A stretch of DNA of 60,695 bases from IMG/VR virus record IMGVR_UViG_3300044957_001172, positions 1 through 60,695 of that record, one strand, 5' to 3'. This DNA is from a virus. Positions 13,801 to 21,742 of this stretch are shown here, piece by piece (the stretch's first letter is position 1; the number at the start of each line of letters is the position of its first letter). Made by a program: the position numbers and the translations under genes. Below the pieces are notes generated by a model that was not told where the DNA came from, did not search any database, and worked only from the letters and a program-made list of their open reading frames with translations.

Positions 13801-16800
13801 CTTCCTTTCCACCTATAGTTAAATTAGGACTGCTATTAGTAATAATAGGCTTATATATAGTAAACCAAGGATAAGATCTATCATAACCTTTTAATATGAA
13901 TTTATTACCCGTTATTTCAATAATAATACCACTTATTCTTGCCAATCTAATGGGAGCACCTGTATATAAAATTAGATTATAATCTTCAGGAGGAAGAAAT
14001 AAACCAGGACTTGTTGAATCTGGATCCACTGCATTTATTTTAATTTTTAACTTATCCTTACTGGTAAATCCTCCAAGAGGATAAAATAAATTCATGTCAA
14101 AATATTTTAGGTCATCATGTAAAATTTTTAAATAATTTGGATTTTTATTCTTACCGTATTCTGTTATAAAATTTATAAGACCTGCTGTTTGTTCTGTATT
14201 ATAACCTTCAATAAGCATCTTTCTAGGATCTAAATATAAATTATCTTCAGTATAAATTAATTGTTGTACTATGTTTCTACGAATTCTACTTGTATCAAAA
14301 TACGGTCCGATCATTTTAGCAGGAGATAACAAAATAACTGCTATAGTATTAGCGAATGGAAACTCAGACGAATTTCTCCAGGTTACTTCAACAGGACTAT
14401 AATCGCCAAATTCCCAATCTGATTTTTTATCGTTTAAAGTGTTTTCTCCTAGTATTCCAAATTCTTGCGGATTTCTTAGATTACCAAATTCATCTACAGG
14501 GCAGTAGGATGTAATATTAGAAATTCTAAAAAACCTATAACTTCCTTCATATTCTCCTTCTCTTATTCTTCCAACAGAAATATCATCCCAAAGTGTTACA
14601 TTCAAAGATGTATATGGTGGTGCACCATAATATTTTTCCCACCAATTTGGTTTAACTGAAAATCCTAAAATTTCCCAAGGATGAGTATTTGGACGATCTG
14701 TATTAAAATAATGAGCATAAAAAAATCTCCATGTTCCCGATGGGTTAAAAGGTTGAAAATCAGGAGGATTATTTATAAGTTGACTATTTTTAAAATTGTA
14801 TGTTTTCCAATCCAAATCATTATAAGACGTATTCTTTAAACTTAAATTATTTTTATAAAGCCATTTATAAAATTCTCTCGCTAAAAGTTGTTCATGAGTA
14901 TATCTATACTGAGAACCCGGTATAATTCTTCTTTTTAAAGAGTTTATAGAAACTTTTCCGTTGTTTACACCGCTTTCTACAGCATTTATATAATTATAAA
15001 ATACCTTTATATTATTGTAAATACGTTTTTCTAATTCAAGTAATGCATCATCTCTAAAGTCGTAAAATGCTTTCGTTAAACTACCATCGTGACCTTGAAT
15101 CATTTTTACAGGAGATCCTGCATACCTGTCATCTAAAAATATTTTAGGTTCATACTTAGGATAGATTCCTAATTTACTAGGAGTAGATGGAATATAACAA
15201 CCTAGAGTATTTTGATAAACATGTAATTCTATTATATCACCTACAACCAAAGGTGTAATAAATTTAACACTATCATTGTCTGTATCAAATTCATAATTGC
15301 AATGATGTAACTGTTGAACTTTATTCCTATATACTAGAACTGATGTATAACTTAGATAATTTAAATTAAAAGCCATTCCTAAGGGAAATTGCACATTAGA
15401 TAAGCTTGTCACTGAAATTTTTCTTACTTTCTTATTTTTTCCAAAAGCAATCATATCTGACCTGTAAAATAAATCTGAAGGCTTAAAGTTTTGATTTATT
15501 TCATCAAGTACTTCATCAACTAATTCAACAACATTATTTTGATAAGATAATTTAGCAATTGAATTTAAAAATTTTTGTTTAAATTGTGTATATTCATTTG
15601 AAACGAAGCGAATTGCATCTATAACATTGTGTTTTGCATTTCCTAAAAATATCAATGCGAAAGCTATAGGATGTTCGTGTTGCAATATTTTTGATGGTTC
15701 TATTTCAATGTTTGGTAAATCTCTTAAATTACTGCTGCCTGGAAACTGCCCAACAAACTTGTCAAATCTTTGCATTTCTAACATAGAACTTACATTATCT
15801 GTAAGTTGAGCAAGAGTAAGATTAGAAACGATATCATTTAATGGATTAGATGCTAACCCAACTGGCATAGAATAATATAAATTTGGATTGAATGGAAATT
15901 TGATTGATGCAGGAAATCCTCTATATTTTAGTCCTACATATGATCCTCGTGTAACGGTATTAGCAAATGTAAAAATTAATTTGTTATCAATTATTTGATT
16001 TTTTGTGTTTACGGTGACTCCGTTGACAACCGCACTATGGAAAGGCGTTGCAAAAGTAGGCTCAAAAGGATACAATAGTGTCATTTCTAACGTTGTTGTA
16101 TTTTCAGTAACAAAAATTTCTTGAGTAATAGGTACAAAGGATGTATAAAATTTAGTATTATTCCAAACATTTTCCAATCTATTAGCTCTTTTTAAATAAC
16201 CTGAACTAACTTTTTTAATTTTCGTCTGCTGATTTTCTATAGATGTAAATGTTTCTATATCAAAATAATTAGTAAATTGATAACTTCCAATACCTATAAA
16301 ATTGCCATTTTGCTTAATACTGAATCCTAATATTTCATCAACTATGCCATCTCCTAATGCATAACCAAATATTTTAGTTCCATTAAAATTATTTTTATTA
16401 TCTTGTTCGCTGTAACTTTTTCCGTTATCATCAAATATATCAAATAAAGGAGGTTGATTATGTTTAAAGTGTTGTTGAGATAATTTCCAAATTTGAAATT
16501 CCGCATCGTAATAAAGACTTTTACCTCCGTAAAAAATGCCCTCATTTACTGAAATAGAATCGGAATTTTTTGCTCTTGATGAAACATCTTCTACCAGACT
16601 TATTTGATTAGTCCCTGAGTTTATATTAACCTTATAAACACGATTTCTAATAAATTTATCATAAGAATTATTAAATATTACTCGTATCCCTGCACTAACT
16701 AATACACCGTCTATATAATAACCTATTGATCCTTGGATATTTACAAAAGGATATTCAGTTGAATTATCTAACAAATCAATATTATTAATTCCATTCTCAC

Positions 16801-17740
16801 CAAAATTAAATAATTTAATATCTGCGTTAAATTCAATTATAGGACGTTTAGCTCTATTTTTAAAATCATATTTTAATTCTGTTTTATTGATTACCGAAGT
16901 TAGTCTAATTATTTCTGAATGAAACCAACGATTATATCTTGACCAAGGATTTAAATCTCTACTTGCCCTGTTTATAGTTATATAATCGTGAATCAATGGT
17001 AACGGTTTATCTGAATCAAAAGAAATTGTATCAAAATCAGTATTATCAAACATTTCATTAAAAATAGTACACAAATTTTGATTTGGAACTAACGACAAAA
17101 AAGGCACAAGAATAATTCCAATTCCTACACCTTCTACAATATATTCTGTGTTAGAAAAAATAATATTTGAACCAGAAGATAATTCTATAGGAAAAGTCAC
17201 TTTCATTCCATTACTAAATGCATAACCATTTGGCATAGTGTAACTTGGCATACCAACAATTAAATTGTAAATATTTGTAAAAGTATTCACAACTATAGGA
17301 TCTGGACCATCTGGTAACCAATAGTATTGATCGTAATTTACTAACATATCCCATACAATTTTAGGGTTAAAAGTATAGCTATTAGTATCAAATAATCTAT
17401 CTATATTTGGTAATGATTCTTCGTCATTTGTATAGGCTTCTTCTGCGATCAATGTTCCGATTAAATCATTAAAACTTACAACATGTTCAATTTCACCTTT
17501 TTCGTTTCTAAAAACTCCTGCAGGCGATAATTGATTTACTTTCCTTATAGGAATCGATTCAGAAATATATGTATCATCTACTGGATTATAATTAGGAATT
17601 AGCTTACTACCAACATATCCATCAATTCTTTCTAACTCAGGATTGCTTAAGAATTGATCTAATGTATTAGATAAAAATTTATCATTTTTAGCAGATTTAA
17701 AATATTCTGGTAAAAAATTAATTGATTTTTTTTCTATCAT
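4889..17740 (-). CDS. Giant baseplate-associated structural protein (4283 aa), in the gp7 position
   Basis: One uninterrupted 4283-codon frame lies directly after gp6, where T4 encodes wedge protein gp7 (about 1030 aa), so this protein is roughly four times that size. The N terminus (FLPEYFKSAKNDKFLSNTLD) lacks a signal peptide. Residues ~2065-2500 hold repeated FGHS/FGQS/FGHD plus LIVGAP-like strands, as in FG-GAP (integrin-alpha-type) beta-propeller repeats. Short NRGSGY-x-x-PP units recur at ~2255, ~2935 and ~3300. The last ~550 residues contain TTEGLEELFL and SEGYESFETWRLSL, resembling Calx-beta-type strands. No Shine-Dalgarno site is visible because the upstream bases are the gp6 repeat; the ATG begins 2 bases after the gp6 stop, so coupled translation is likely. 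A gp7-like scaffold with grafted adhesion-type domains is my inference. Confidence 0.8.
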   Translation of the reverse strand: MIEKKSINFLPEYFKSAKNDKFLSNTLDQFLSNPELERIDGYVGSKLIPNYNPVDDTYISESIPIRKVNQLSPAGVFRNEKGEIEHVVSFNDLIGTLIAEEAYTNDEESLPNIDRLFDTNSYTFNPKIVWDMLVNYDQYYWLPDGPDPIVVNTFTNIYNLIVGMPSYTMPNGYAFSNGMKVTFPIELSSGSNIIFSNTEYIVEGVGIGIILVPFLSLVPNQNLCTIFNEMFDNTDFDTISFDSDKPLPLIHDYITINRASRDLNPWSRYNRWFHSEIIRLTSVINKTELKYDFKNRAKRPIIEFNADIKLFNFGENGINNIDLLDNSTEYPFVNIQGSIGYYIDGVLVSAGIRVIFNNSYDKFIRNRVYKVNINSGTNQISLVEDVSSRAKNSDSISVNEGIFYGGKSLYYDAEFQIWKLSQQHFKHNQPPLFDIFDDNGKSYSEQDNKNNFNGTKIFGYALGDGIVDEILGFSIKQNGNFIGIGSYQFTNYFDIETFTSIENQQTKIKKVSSGYLKRANRLENVWNNTKFYTSFVPITQEIFVTENTTTLEMTLLYPFEPTFATPFHSAVVNGVTVNTKNQIIDNKLIFTFANTVTRGSYVGLKYRGFPASIKFPFNPNLYYSMPVGLASNPLNDIVSNLTLAQLTDNVSSMLEMQRFDKFVGQFPGSSNLRDLPNIEIEPSKILQHEHPIAFALIFLGNAKHNVIDAIRFVSNEYTQFKQKFLNSIAKLSYQNNVVELVDEVLDEINQNFKPSDLFYRSDMIAFGKNKKVRKISVTSLSNVQFPLGMAFNLNYLSYTSVLVYRNKVQQLHHCNYEFDTDNDSVKFITPLVVGDIIELHVYQNTLGCYIPSTPSKLGIYPKYEPKIFLDDRYAGSPVKMIQGHDGSLTKAFYDFRDDALLELEKRIYNNIKVFYNYINAVESGVNNGKVSINSLKRRIIPGSQYRYTHEQLLAREFYKWLYKNNLSLKNTSYNDLDWKTYNFKNSQLINNPPDFQPFNPSGTWRFFYAHYFNTDRPNTHPWEILGFSVKPNWWEKYYGAPPYTSLNVTLWDDISVGRIREGEYEGSYRFFRISNITSYCPVDEFGNLRNPQEFGILGENTLNDKKSDWEFGDYSPVEVTWRNSSEFPFANTIAVILLSPAKMIGPYFDTSRIRRNIVQQLIYTEDNLYLDPRKMLIEGYNTEQTAGLINFITEYGKNKNPNYLKILHDDLKYFDMNLFYPLGGFTSKDKLKIKINAVDPDSTSPGLFLPPEDYNLILYTGAPIRLARISGIIIEITGNKFILKGYDRSYPWFTIYKPIITNSSPNLTIGGKEETYVTWQPYYGDANNGLNSIDITNTSAKFYRQGQIVYHNQFYYRVSISHSATRTFDDSYFIRLPSLPTFGGVKVLIPTSYERQVTRINYGNEYSDIQEVFNIILGYGNWLEEQGFVFDEYNQELNETLDWLYSGKEFLFWTTHKWAEGNVITISPFADKLKFSYPYGIVKEINVYDKYFLLKADGQNLPIENIDIIRTKEVTILSTKNTEDGLFFAVLEIIQKEHGIVLNNTTIFNDTIFEPASGYKQERIKLIGFRTKFWNGDIVSPGFVFDNVKVVDWEPFRRYYPSQVVQFRGKYYSANLLIVNEKNFDFAKYTQLDNKPQKKLITNFEYRINQFDDFYSLDIDNFDIEQQQLAKHLVGFSSRNYLDKLIPDETAQYKFFQGFIKEKGIKKSIDKIVKYNKSILTGIELKEEWAFRIGTFGIGKTFKELEFVLEEAIEIENPFIVTLSSTNTTSSVIHYITKNEILIEPEEFVIDKAFTTIDGTYDTNNLKLLHAGYVRIDDVTATAYNKNSLLDIANNSLIQEGNTVWLGFKENGDWDVYRYSKKICKIKGVFVSGPGQEITFVTDISHNLQIGDIISVTRFSTQVDGVYIVKSIPKNTHFIVSSTLVGIVNEVLQYYGSIFVFQSVRFTNADALAENRELIFYDEGTKIWIDNDIDKKWMVLNKTNNYYSPKEYTFGNIPVYQSLGSAMYISKHTKTVLISSPNYFPQRFFNVQYGNVKVGTIDVNEDLKFYFDYSLNLNSGLDYVYCQPNVPTEFGHSLAYDIGKDLFIAGAPRATKVRASNTATVLAPLANNTFTARTYINEGLVKVSTRNVSNTKENTKFVLAQVFGPNLDNTRFGQSVYVNQVAKTTATTLLVGAPTGIGSGTVFAYKINPDLSITAFNTSAIQSINLITQPVSSSSIVYVRIAGPNQVGGSSATAVAVKVGLTVTNIIVTNRGSGYSYPPIISFTATSFVTIGVATATIGFVKLVGTSSITLNQQAEFGAKIAGDFAGLNLAVGAKKQNFDNGYLGVIQIFDQNLYWKQTLYSPFKKNENFGHDIEVSSSGKFLIASSINASTDYNTYGRIAVYKKNESDAYELSQFIDNPLENTDLIFGQDISINESEDILAVSSLGTNRSLSVRFFQNIKQFRGETIFDNNETTFITKVEDAGAVYTFNRFGDKFIQAQELLAKSMVIGSQYGKAIAVSDKNILVGAPFNNSIFTSIDKSRFFQFKRIDNKSLSWKKFRYQDNLVDTDNFQKLSLINKENLEVVEYLDIVDPLKGKIIGLAEQELRYKAIVDPAIYSIGIDGLSVDTNKNWLDDQVGFLWWDLSTTKFVWYEQGDEIFRKNNWGKLFPGASIDVYEWVKSSYLPNEWASLADTNQGLTRGISGQPKFPDNSVISVKQVFNSVTGVFENVYYYWVKNKSVLPNIRTRKISAAQVAQLISDPIGNDTKFAQILSKNSIALANIQGLLSGSDIGLNVQFDSNPNDLNHTEWILLSENDSTSMPTELLNKKLIDSLLGRDEIGNKVPDRTLNARNRYGLSIRPRQTIFRNRFEALRNLFDYVNNLLAGIPITGNYNFENLIKLDPIPVESSGEYDFIVDDLDQLQEVEFTEFIAATATCVINNGKIVSVAVTNRGKGYKFPPKIEIIANKEHTAIIKSVINDKGQIIGTIIENSGNNFESNPKIFIRPHAAIVTSDINSNQRWALYYFNYNFNIWNKQKTQLYNTPMYWDYKDYKSSLFQELKSVNYIVNNVFELNSLSNLLVGDYIKVTNVGDGRLVILEYIGPVGGNFDLNYNLVFAERGTLQFKSALYDINQGRYAYDSLTLDETLFDQLPDFELKNILNALKNDIFTDELKIYWNKFFFQAVKYAFTEQKHIDWAFKTSFVNVKASIAELDQYSAFRVDSSQYIEEYIKEIKPYHTKIRNFLSGYEKLDLAELNVTDFDLPAYYNYNNQRFESVEIPTAINGLNLTTETSILLNKFPYTYWFSNYRYYVKEVVISDGGAGYNQRPNVVFSYENSAETRSPAAQAYIRNGQVFKIVVTDPGANIIGNFGNNESIHVDLVGGGSVSKLAKASVILANDTTRKNVIAIKFDRYSKNSELGNKIVTYTTITDGYSTSFELPFLANNDKTTIIPTLNKKLIYQTSYDILNFADNTKINKNKSSFVFKNIIPQKNSELKIIFEKNINLFNAIDRIENYYVPNGNMPGKNLKLLMYGMEYPGNLIQTLGFAYSTPLLDSTATNLNIFDNGEGFNNFVDYYSKNKLIHGIDRNSTSLVMSSVLGIVPGQTLNYLHVSNLTSGPVFRTDTIVQSVITAQNRVILSSPNYTIRSAVSTSTAVGSQIRIETKSPFFGTLRIGDVLEISGIETSQFNQINTITNIESNSSFFILSNQILPFTISTCTNTSSFRVYSILQPISVNNNVLDSFDFNVGECIIPDLKIYTSATIITESYTATFIVTGDNVNFGLGRTFGYAIIPLDPVNAVIPQEFESGLNIQISNSVTSLPLSFNITTLDNVNLSVGTYKPFRVNLYSYITSATVNINPVASVDLYLTSLPITNPGYQAATYKMDLKDYLGNKMTQVSEGDIVYAVVTATTASNVVFGAYGRVFRLAVTGTNITQNDIIYSQISPDIIVEKPDDFPITFRVQMFEDYTTEGLEELFLNLGTFLLYTENSFASYVATKSIYILDTSITGEFTYQLFSTATTIYEGTTTTIFLKTINLPVGTQIPWTLTSVVGSLNYNDILINDAPTLSLTGTFTLVDGAPDYIGYQIGYVKLGALVDVSSEGYESFETWRLSLINLPYYIDINVRDSIVANYGNKNLWSYAYAANKAFTRVKITTTGNFEFDISPFGSTPSVKPVSAAEIYSLNPVGLGNLFVRATIEPTDSLWQGNIKITGPGIATAITATDVLTNGFNPIKGSWVTILTAASYVNVNGEAGWYAEGSFNTDTNSVAIGGFNLIIDISTSSEGPIVVSGLYRCRVSSIGTII

Positions 17741-17742
17741 GA

Positions 17743-20700
17743 TTAATAATAAGGGCTTGGGCTTGGGCCTGGGCTTGGGCTTGGGCCTGGGCTTGGGCTT
17801 GGGCCTGGGCTTGGGCTTGGGCTTGGGCCTGGGCTTGGGCTTGGGCTTGGGCTTGGGCTTGGGCTTGGGCTTGGGCTTGGGCTTGGCGTTGCCATAGGTG
17901 TTAGCGTAGGTGAATAATACGGGCTGGATGGACTAGATCCTCCTAATGTAGGTGTACCTGATGTTGTCTTGGTTCTTTGTGATAAGGATGACAGTCCGCC
18001 ATAAGTAGATGTTATTACAAGTTGATTTGATTTTAGTTGAGAAGAAGTTACTCCGCTTATTATCTCTATATTCTCTATAGTTGTCCCATTTATAAAAATT
18101 TCGTCAGGCAGTGATTTAATTTCATATAGACTTCCAAATCCTAAATTTAAGATAGGAACAATTATGAAATTAACAATATCTTCATTTAATTCATTCATTA
18201 CATATGTAGATAATGCAGAAAAGTAAAAAGTTTGACCAAATTCCCAATTCTCTATTGAAAAATATTGATCAATAGCCAAAAGTATTCTAGATTTTAGGTT
18301 ATTATCATTTGTAACTCTACTTGAATTTCTAACCGCTTTAAAAATTGCCTGCAATTTTAAATCTGCTTTATTTCCAAATAGAATTTTATATTTTACTGGA
18401 TGAAAAATTAATTCATCACTTATTGATTTTATATTATCTAAATATTCTTTATAGTTCTGTTCAAGGATAGCAATTGATGGTACCTTAGGTTCAACTAATG
18501 ATATATCTTTTAGATAATTCAAATATTCAATATGATAATTACTATTTAAAATATAAATGTCAATTATATTTGTTTTACTAGGATCAACACGATATTGTGT
18601 GCCACTATTGTGAACATAATGAAATTTTAAATTACTTCTTCCTTGTCTAGCATAATATTCATCGGTAAACACTAACTTTGACAATGGCAACGACCATCTT
18701 GAAACAATCCCTAATTCAACGATATAAAATAACTTTTGTTCAATTTTTTGAGATTCTTGTATAGAAGTTAATTTGTCTAGTATTGTAATACTATCTGATG
18801 TTATCCTATATTCTGTGGTGTCTTTGAATCTCTTAAAAAATACAAAATTTTTTCCTACGATGTCTGTAAAGGAATCAGGATCAAAATTTGTATTTTGATT
18901 ATCTGTATAAATGTTTATTTTTACTCTGTTTGGATAAGTATATCCATCTGACTCGATTATAGATCCGTCTATTTGCCACTTTCTGTCAAATGCTAATGGT
19001 ATTGCAGAAACATTTGTTGCCTTAGGTGACAAATTGGAAGCTAGAATATCAATTCTATCTTTAATAACTTTATTAGTTGAATAGTCATAATTTTTTTGAG
19101 AAGGCTCTAAGAAAAAGCTGGTTTCTTTTTCGCTTTCAAAAATAAAGTTTAATATTCTATATCTTACAGTGTATCCAGTTCCTGTCCAAACAAACCCTAT
19201 TAACCAACTGGCATCTAAATTTTGATCATTTACATTTTCTTGAAAATTTAAATTGAAATTGCCTAGTAAATCGATATTTGAATTAGTGATAATATCCCAC
19301 AAACGTGTTTCATTGTTAATTGTTAATCCAAAATTTTTAAATAAGTTACATTGAACACTGATTTCATTTTCTAAATCAAATGGTAATACAGAATTGTAAG
19401 AAGGCACTATCTCAGCAGGTATAGCTCCATCCGGTATATTAACATCAAAAATTATTGGACCTGTATTATCATCTAATAAAGTTGCTCCGTTTCCGTTAAT
19501 TTTAATCACACTTGTCCAAATATAAAATTTACCTCCAAGAGGTAATTCATAAAATATTTCAGCTCCTGTGAACCCTGTTATAACTTGATTGACAGTTAAA
19601 AAATTTTTTTCCTTTGTTTTAGATCTATAGTAATCTAAATTATCTTGAGCAATCGCATTGAAAAAAAATGTTCTTGCATTAATATCATCTATAACTGCAT
19701 TAGCATTTAAAGCTGCATCTACCCAAAACTTTAATCCTGCATAATCAGGATCTCTATAAAGACCATAACGTATTTCATTAGCAATTACAAAAGGCAAATT
19801 GCTGGTGTAAAGAGGTAATAATTCTAAAGTTTTAACATAATAGTCTTGAAAACTATAAGTTCCTTTAGCAGCTTCAACAAATTTTATTAATTCAAATCCA
19901 AGAGTATCCTGAATAGGAATTATTTGTATATTATTATCCTTATCAAAATATTTACCTTCAGGTGCAACAAATTTAACAAGGCTACCTACAGATATATATC
20001 TAAGATCGTTATCTGTTAAATCATATCCTACAACATAATTTCCTGTTTCGTTATAAAAATATCCTCTACTTTCACTACTATATCTATTTACTGCTTTGTA
20101 AAATAATCTGTAAGAACTAATCGAAATTCTACTAAATTTTTCATAGTAAAACGATTTCATTTCTGTGCTTGCTACAATTTTTGCTATAGAAGTTTTTACT
20201 GAATTTAACACCTGCAATCTATTTGAAAATGAAAAATTTATTGTTTCTTCATTTTCTTCTTTAAACAAAATTCCATCAGAGCCAAAAACATTTGTTTTGC
20301 CATAGTAACCAGATACATCGCTCAAATCAAAATTTCTACTTATGCCACTACTGGTTCTGTTAATACTTTTTGCTTTTAAAATATCAGACCCTGCATTTAT
20401 AGGTCCAATATTATAATCTTCCCCAGTAATCATCCTATTTTGTAGATAATAATTTTGAGGAGCCTTTAATTGTATATCTGCAATGCTTTCTGATTCCCTA
20501 GCATTACTAACAACGTACTGCAAACTTAAGGTAAGTTGTAATGTATTAGGTTGGTTACTTTTATTAATATATGGAACATTTATTATTATTCCGCTCAATT
20601 GATCAGGTGTAATAGAGTAGCTTAGACCATTACTTTGTCTATAAAATAATTTAAATTGACCTTTTGGTAGATTACCAAAAACACCGTCAGCAAAATTTAA

Positions 20701-21711
20701 ATCAATCTGATCATTGGCTCTAGACCTTACAGAATATATAGATTTTATATTTTTAAAAACACTATTATAAATTACATTATTTCCAATAACAGCTTCAATT
20801 TTTGTCCATAATGTTGAATACCCGCCATCGCTATCTAGTTGCCATAGCCATACATCAGAATCATTTATATTAGGAGTATTAACGCCTATTATTTCATTTG
20901 GTAACGGATTATTAACACTAAAACTGCTTACATTTAGTGTACCTTGTTTAAAATGAAAGAAAAATCCTGTGTTAGGACTAGCACTTCCTCTATTGTCATT
21001 TTGGTATAAAAATGATAAAGGATTCAAAGGTTTAGGAGGTAACTCATAAACATAATCTTTATCCTGAAAGGTACAACTTATGATATCAAAAGACATGTTA
21101 GTACCATCAATAGACGTTCCAAAATTGAATATAGGAACGTCTTCATTATCAGTATTAATTACATAAAGTTCGTTAACTATTCCATCTATAACTTTTCTAG
21201 CACTTGATCTTCCAAAATTTGAAGTCATGGCAGAATTCAAGATAGTTAAAAACTGCTGATACCATTGTGTATTATTAAAATCATTCCAATTAATTGTTGT
21301 ATTTGCCAGGTTATTTCCATTAAGATCTAACACGCTGTCTGTGGTAGAAATACTTATAACCTTTAAAAATCCTTGAGCAGGCACATTTCTTCTAGCATTA
21401 TAACTAATTAATTGTGCTAATCTTAAAACACTGTCCTTACGTTGCGCAGTTTCTAAAAAATTTTCTCTTGCATTAAGATCTAATCTAAAACTTAGATTTT
21501 GTCCTAGATAGGCTATTAAATCGATAAGAGAAACATACTCACTGGATTCTATATAGTCGTTGAAACTTTCAGGATAATTTTCCTGAATATAAGATATCAT
21601 GACTCTCTTTAAAGTATCAAAATCATAACTTTGAAAATCCGCATTTTTAAAAGATTGATAAATTTTTTTCCAATCTTCGCTGGCTAAAATTCTCTTGGTT
21701 GTAGGTATCAT
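17743..21711 (-). CDS. gp6: Baseplate wedge protein gp6 with Ser-Pro-rich C-terminal tail
   Basis: The N-terminal ~200 residues match the T4 gp6 family: a D-F-x-S-Y-D-F-D start, then DLIAYLGQNLSFRLDLNARE, then a stretch with LISYNARR. gp6 dimers form the inner ring of the baseplate around the hub and link wedges together. At 1322 aa it is twice T4 gp6 (about 660 aa). The extra length includes a region near residues 640-670 (YGLYRDPDYAGLKFWVDAAL) that resembles a DUF4214-type helical repeat, and a C-terminal tail of about 45 alternating Ser-Pro/Gly-Pro residues, which is unusual for this family. An AATAAATA box ends 5 bases before the ATG and no Shine-Dalgarno site is seen. Neighbours gp25 and gp5 agree with the assignment. 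Confidence 0.93.
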   Translation of the reverse strand: MIPTTKRILASEDWKKIYQSFKNADFQSYDFDTLKRVMISYIQENYPESFNDYIESSEYVSLIDLIAYLGQNLSFRLDLNARENFLETAQRKDSVLRLAQLISYNARRNVPAQGFLKVISISTTDSVLDLNGNNLANTTINWNDFNNTQWYQQFLTILNSAMTSNFGRSSARKVIDGIVNELYVINTDNEDVPIFNFGTSIDGTNMSFDIISCTFQDKDYVYELPPKPLNPLSFLYQNDNRGSASPNTGFFFHFKQGTLNVSSFSVNNPLPNEIIGVNTPNINDSDVWLWQLDSDGGYSTLWTKIEAVIGNNVIYNSVFKNIKSIYSVRSRANDQIDLNFADGVFGNLPKGQFKLFYRQSNGLSYSITPDQLSGIIINVPYINKSNQPNTLQLTLSLQYVVSNARESESIADIQLKAPQNYYLQNRMITGEDYNIGPINAGSDILKAKSINRTSSGISRNFDLSDVSGYYGKTNVFGSDGILFKEENEETINFSFSNRLQVLNSVKTSIAKIVASTEMKSFYYEKFSRISISSYRLFYKAVNRYSSESRGYFYNETGNYVVGYDLTDNDLRYISVGSLVKFVAPEGKYFDKDNNIQIIPIQDTLGFELIKFVEAAKGTYSFQDYYVKTLELLPLYTSNLPFVIANEIRYGLYRDPDYAGLKFWVDAALNANAVIDDINARTFFFNAIAQDNLDYYRSKTKEKNFLTVNQVITGFTGAEIFYELPLGGKFYIWTSVIKINGNGATLLDDNTGPIIFDVNIPDGAIPAEIVPSYNSVLPFDLENEISVQCNLFKNFGLTINNETRLWDIITNSNIDLLGNFNLNFQENVNDQNLDASWLIGFVWTGTGYTVRYRILNFIFESEKETSFFLEPSQKNYDYSTNKVIKDRIDILASNLSPKATNVSAIPLAFDRKWQIDGSIIESDGYTYPNRVKINIYTDNQNTNFDPDSFTDIVGKNFVFFKRFKDTTEYRITSDSITILDKLTSIQESQKIEQKLFYIVELGIVSRWSLPLSKLVFTDEYYARQGRSNLKFHYVHNSGTQYRVDPSKTNIIDIYILNSNYHIEYLNYLKDISLVEPKVPSIAILEQNYKEYLDNIKSISDELIFHPVKYKILFGNKADLKLQAIFKAVRNSSRVTNDNNLKSRILLAIDQYFSIENWEFGQTFYFSALSTYVMNELNEDIVNFIIVPILNLGFGSLYEIKSLPDEIFINGTTIENIEIISGVTSSQLKSNQLVITSTYGGLSSLSQRTKTTSGTPTLGGSSPSSPYYSPTLTPMATPSPSPSPSPSPSPSPSPSPGPSPSPSPGPSPSPGPSPSPGPSPSPYY
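17753..17884 (-). repeat. Hexanucleotide microsatellite, 22 units, encoding (SP)n in gp6
   Basis: Twenty-two uninterrupted 6-base units (GGGCTT on the plus strand) fill 17753-17884. Four units carry GGGCCT instead (starting at 17765, 17783, 17801 and 17825). On the coding strand they give Ser-Pro, and Gly-Pro for the variant units. The tract is far richer in G+C than its surroundings. Because the unit is 6 bases, gain or loss of copies changes tail length without breaking the frame. A flexible, extended Pro-rich linker is the likely structural result. Confidence 0.97.
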
Positions 21712-21716
21712 AAGTC

Positions 21717-21724
21717 TATTTATT
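21717..21724 (-). promoter_or_regulatory. Late-promoter-like box AATAAATA, 5 bases before the gp6 ATG
   Basis: The minus strand reads AATAAATA, then five bases, then the gp6 ATG. T4 late promoters start about 6 bases after the last A of the box, which here would be the A of the start codon. This is one of three sites in the window with identical spacing. Confidence 0.45.
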
Positions 21725-21742
21725 TTACAATAAAGTACTATT

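Noticed and set aside
5088-16545. Short open frames on either strand inside the giant 4283-aa gene
   Set aside because: They lack ribosome binding sites and family resemblance, and they are expected by chance opposite or within a 12.8-kb gene.
17753-17884. Telomere-like or packaging-signal repeat
   Set aside because: The hexamer array lies entirely inside the gp6 reading frame and encodes an in-frame Ser-Pro tail, so a coding explanation suffices.
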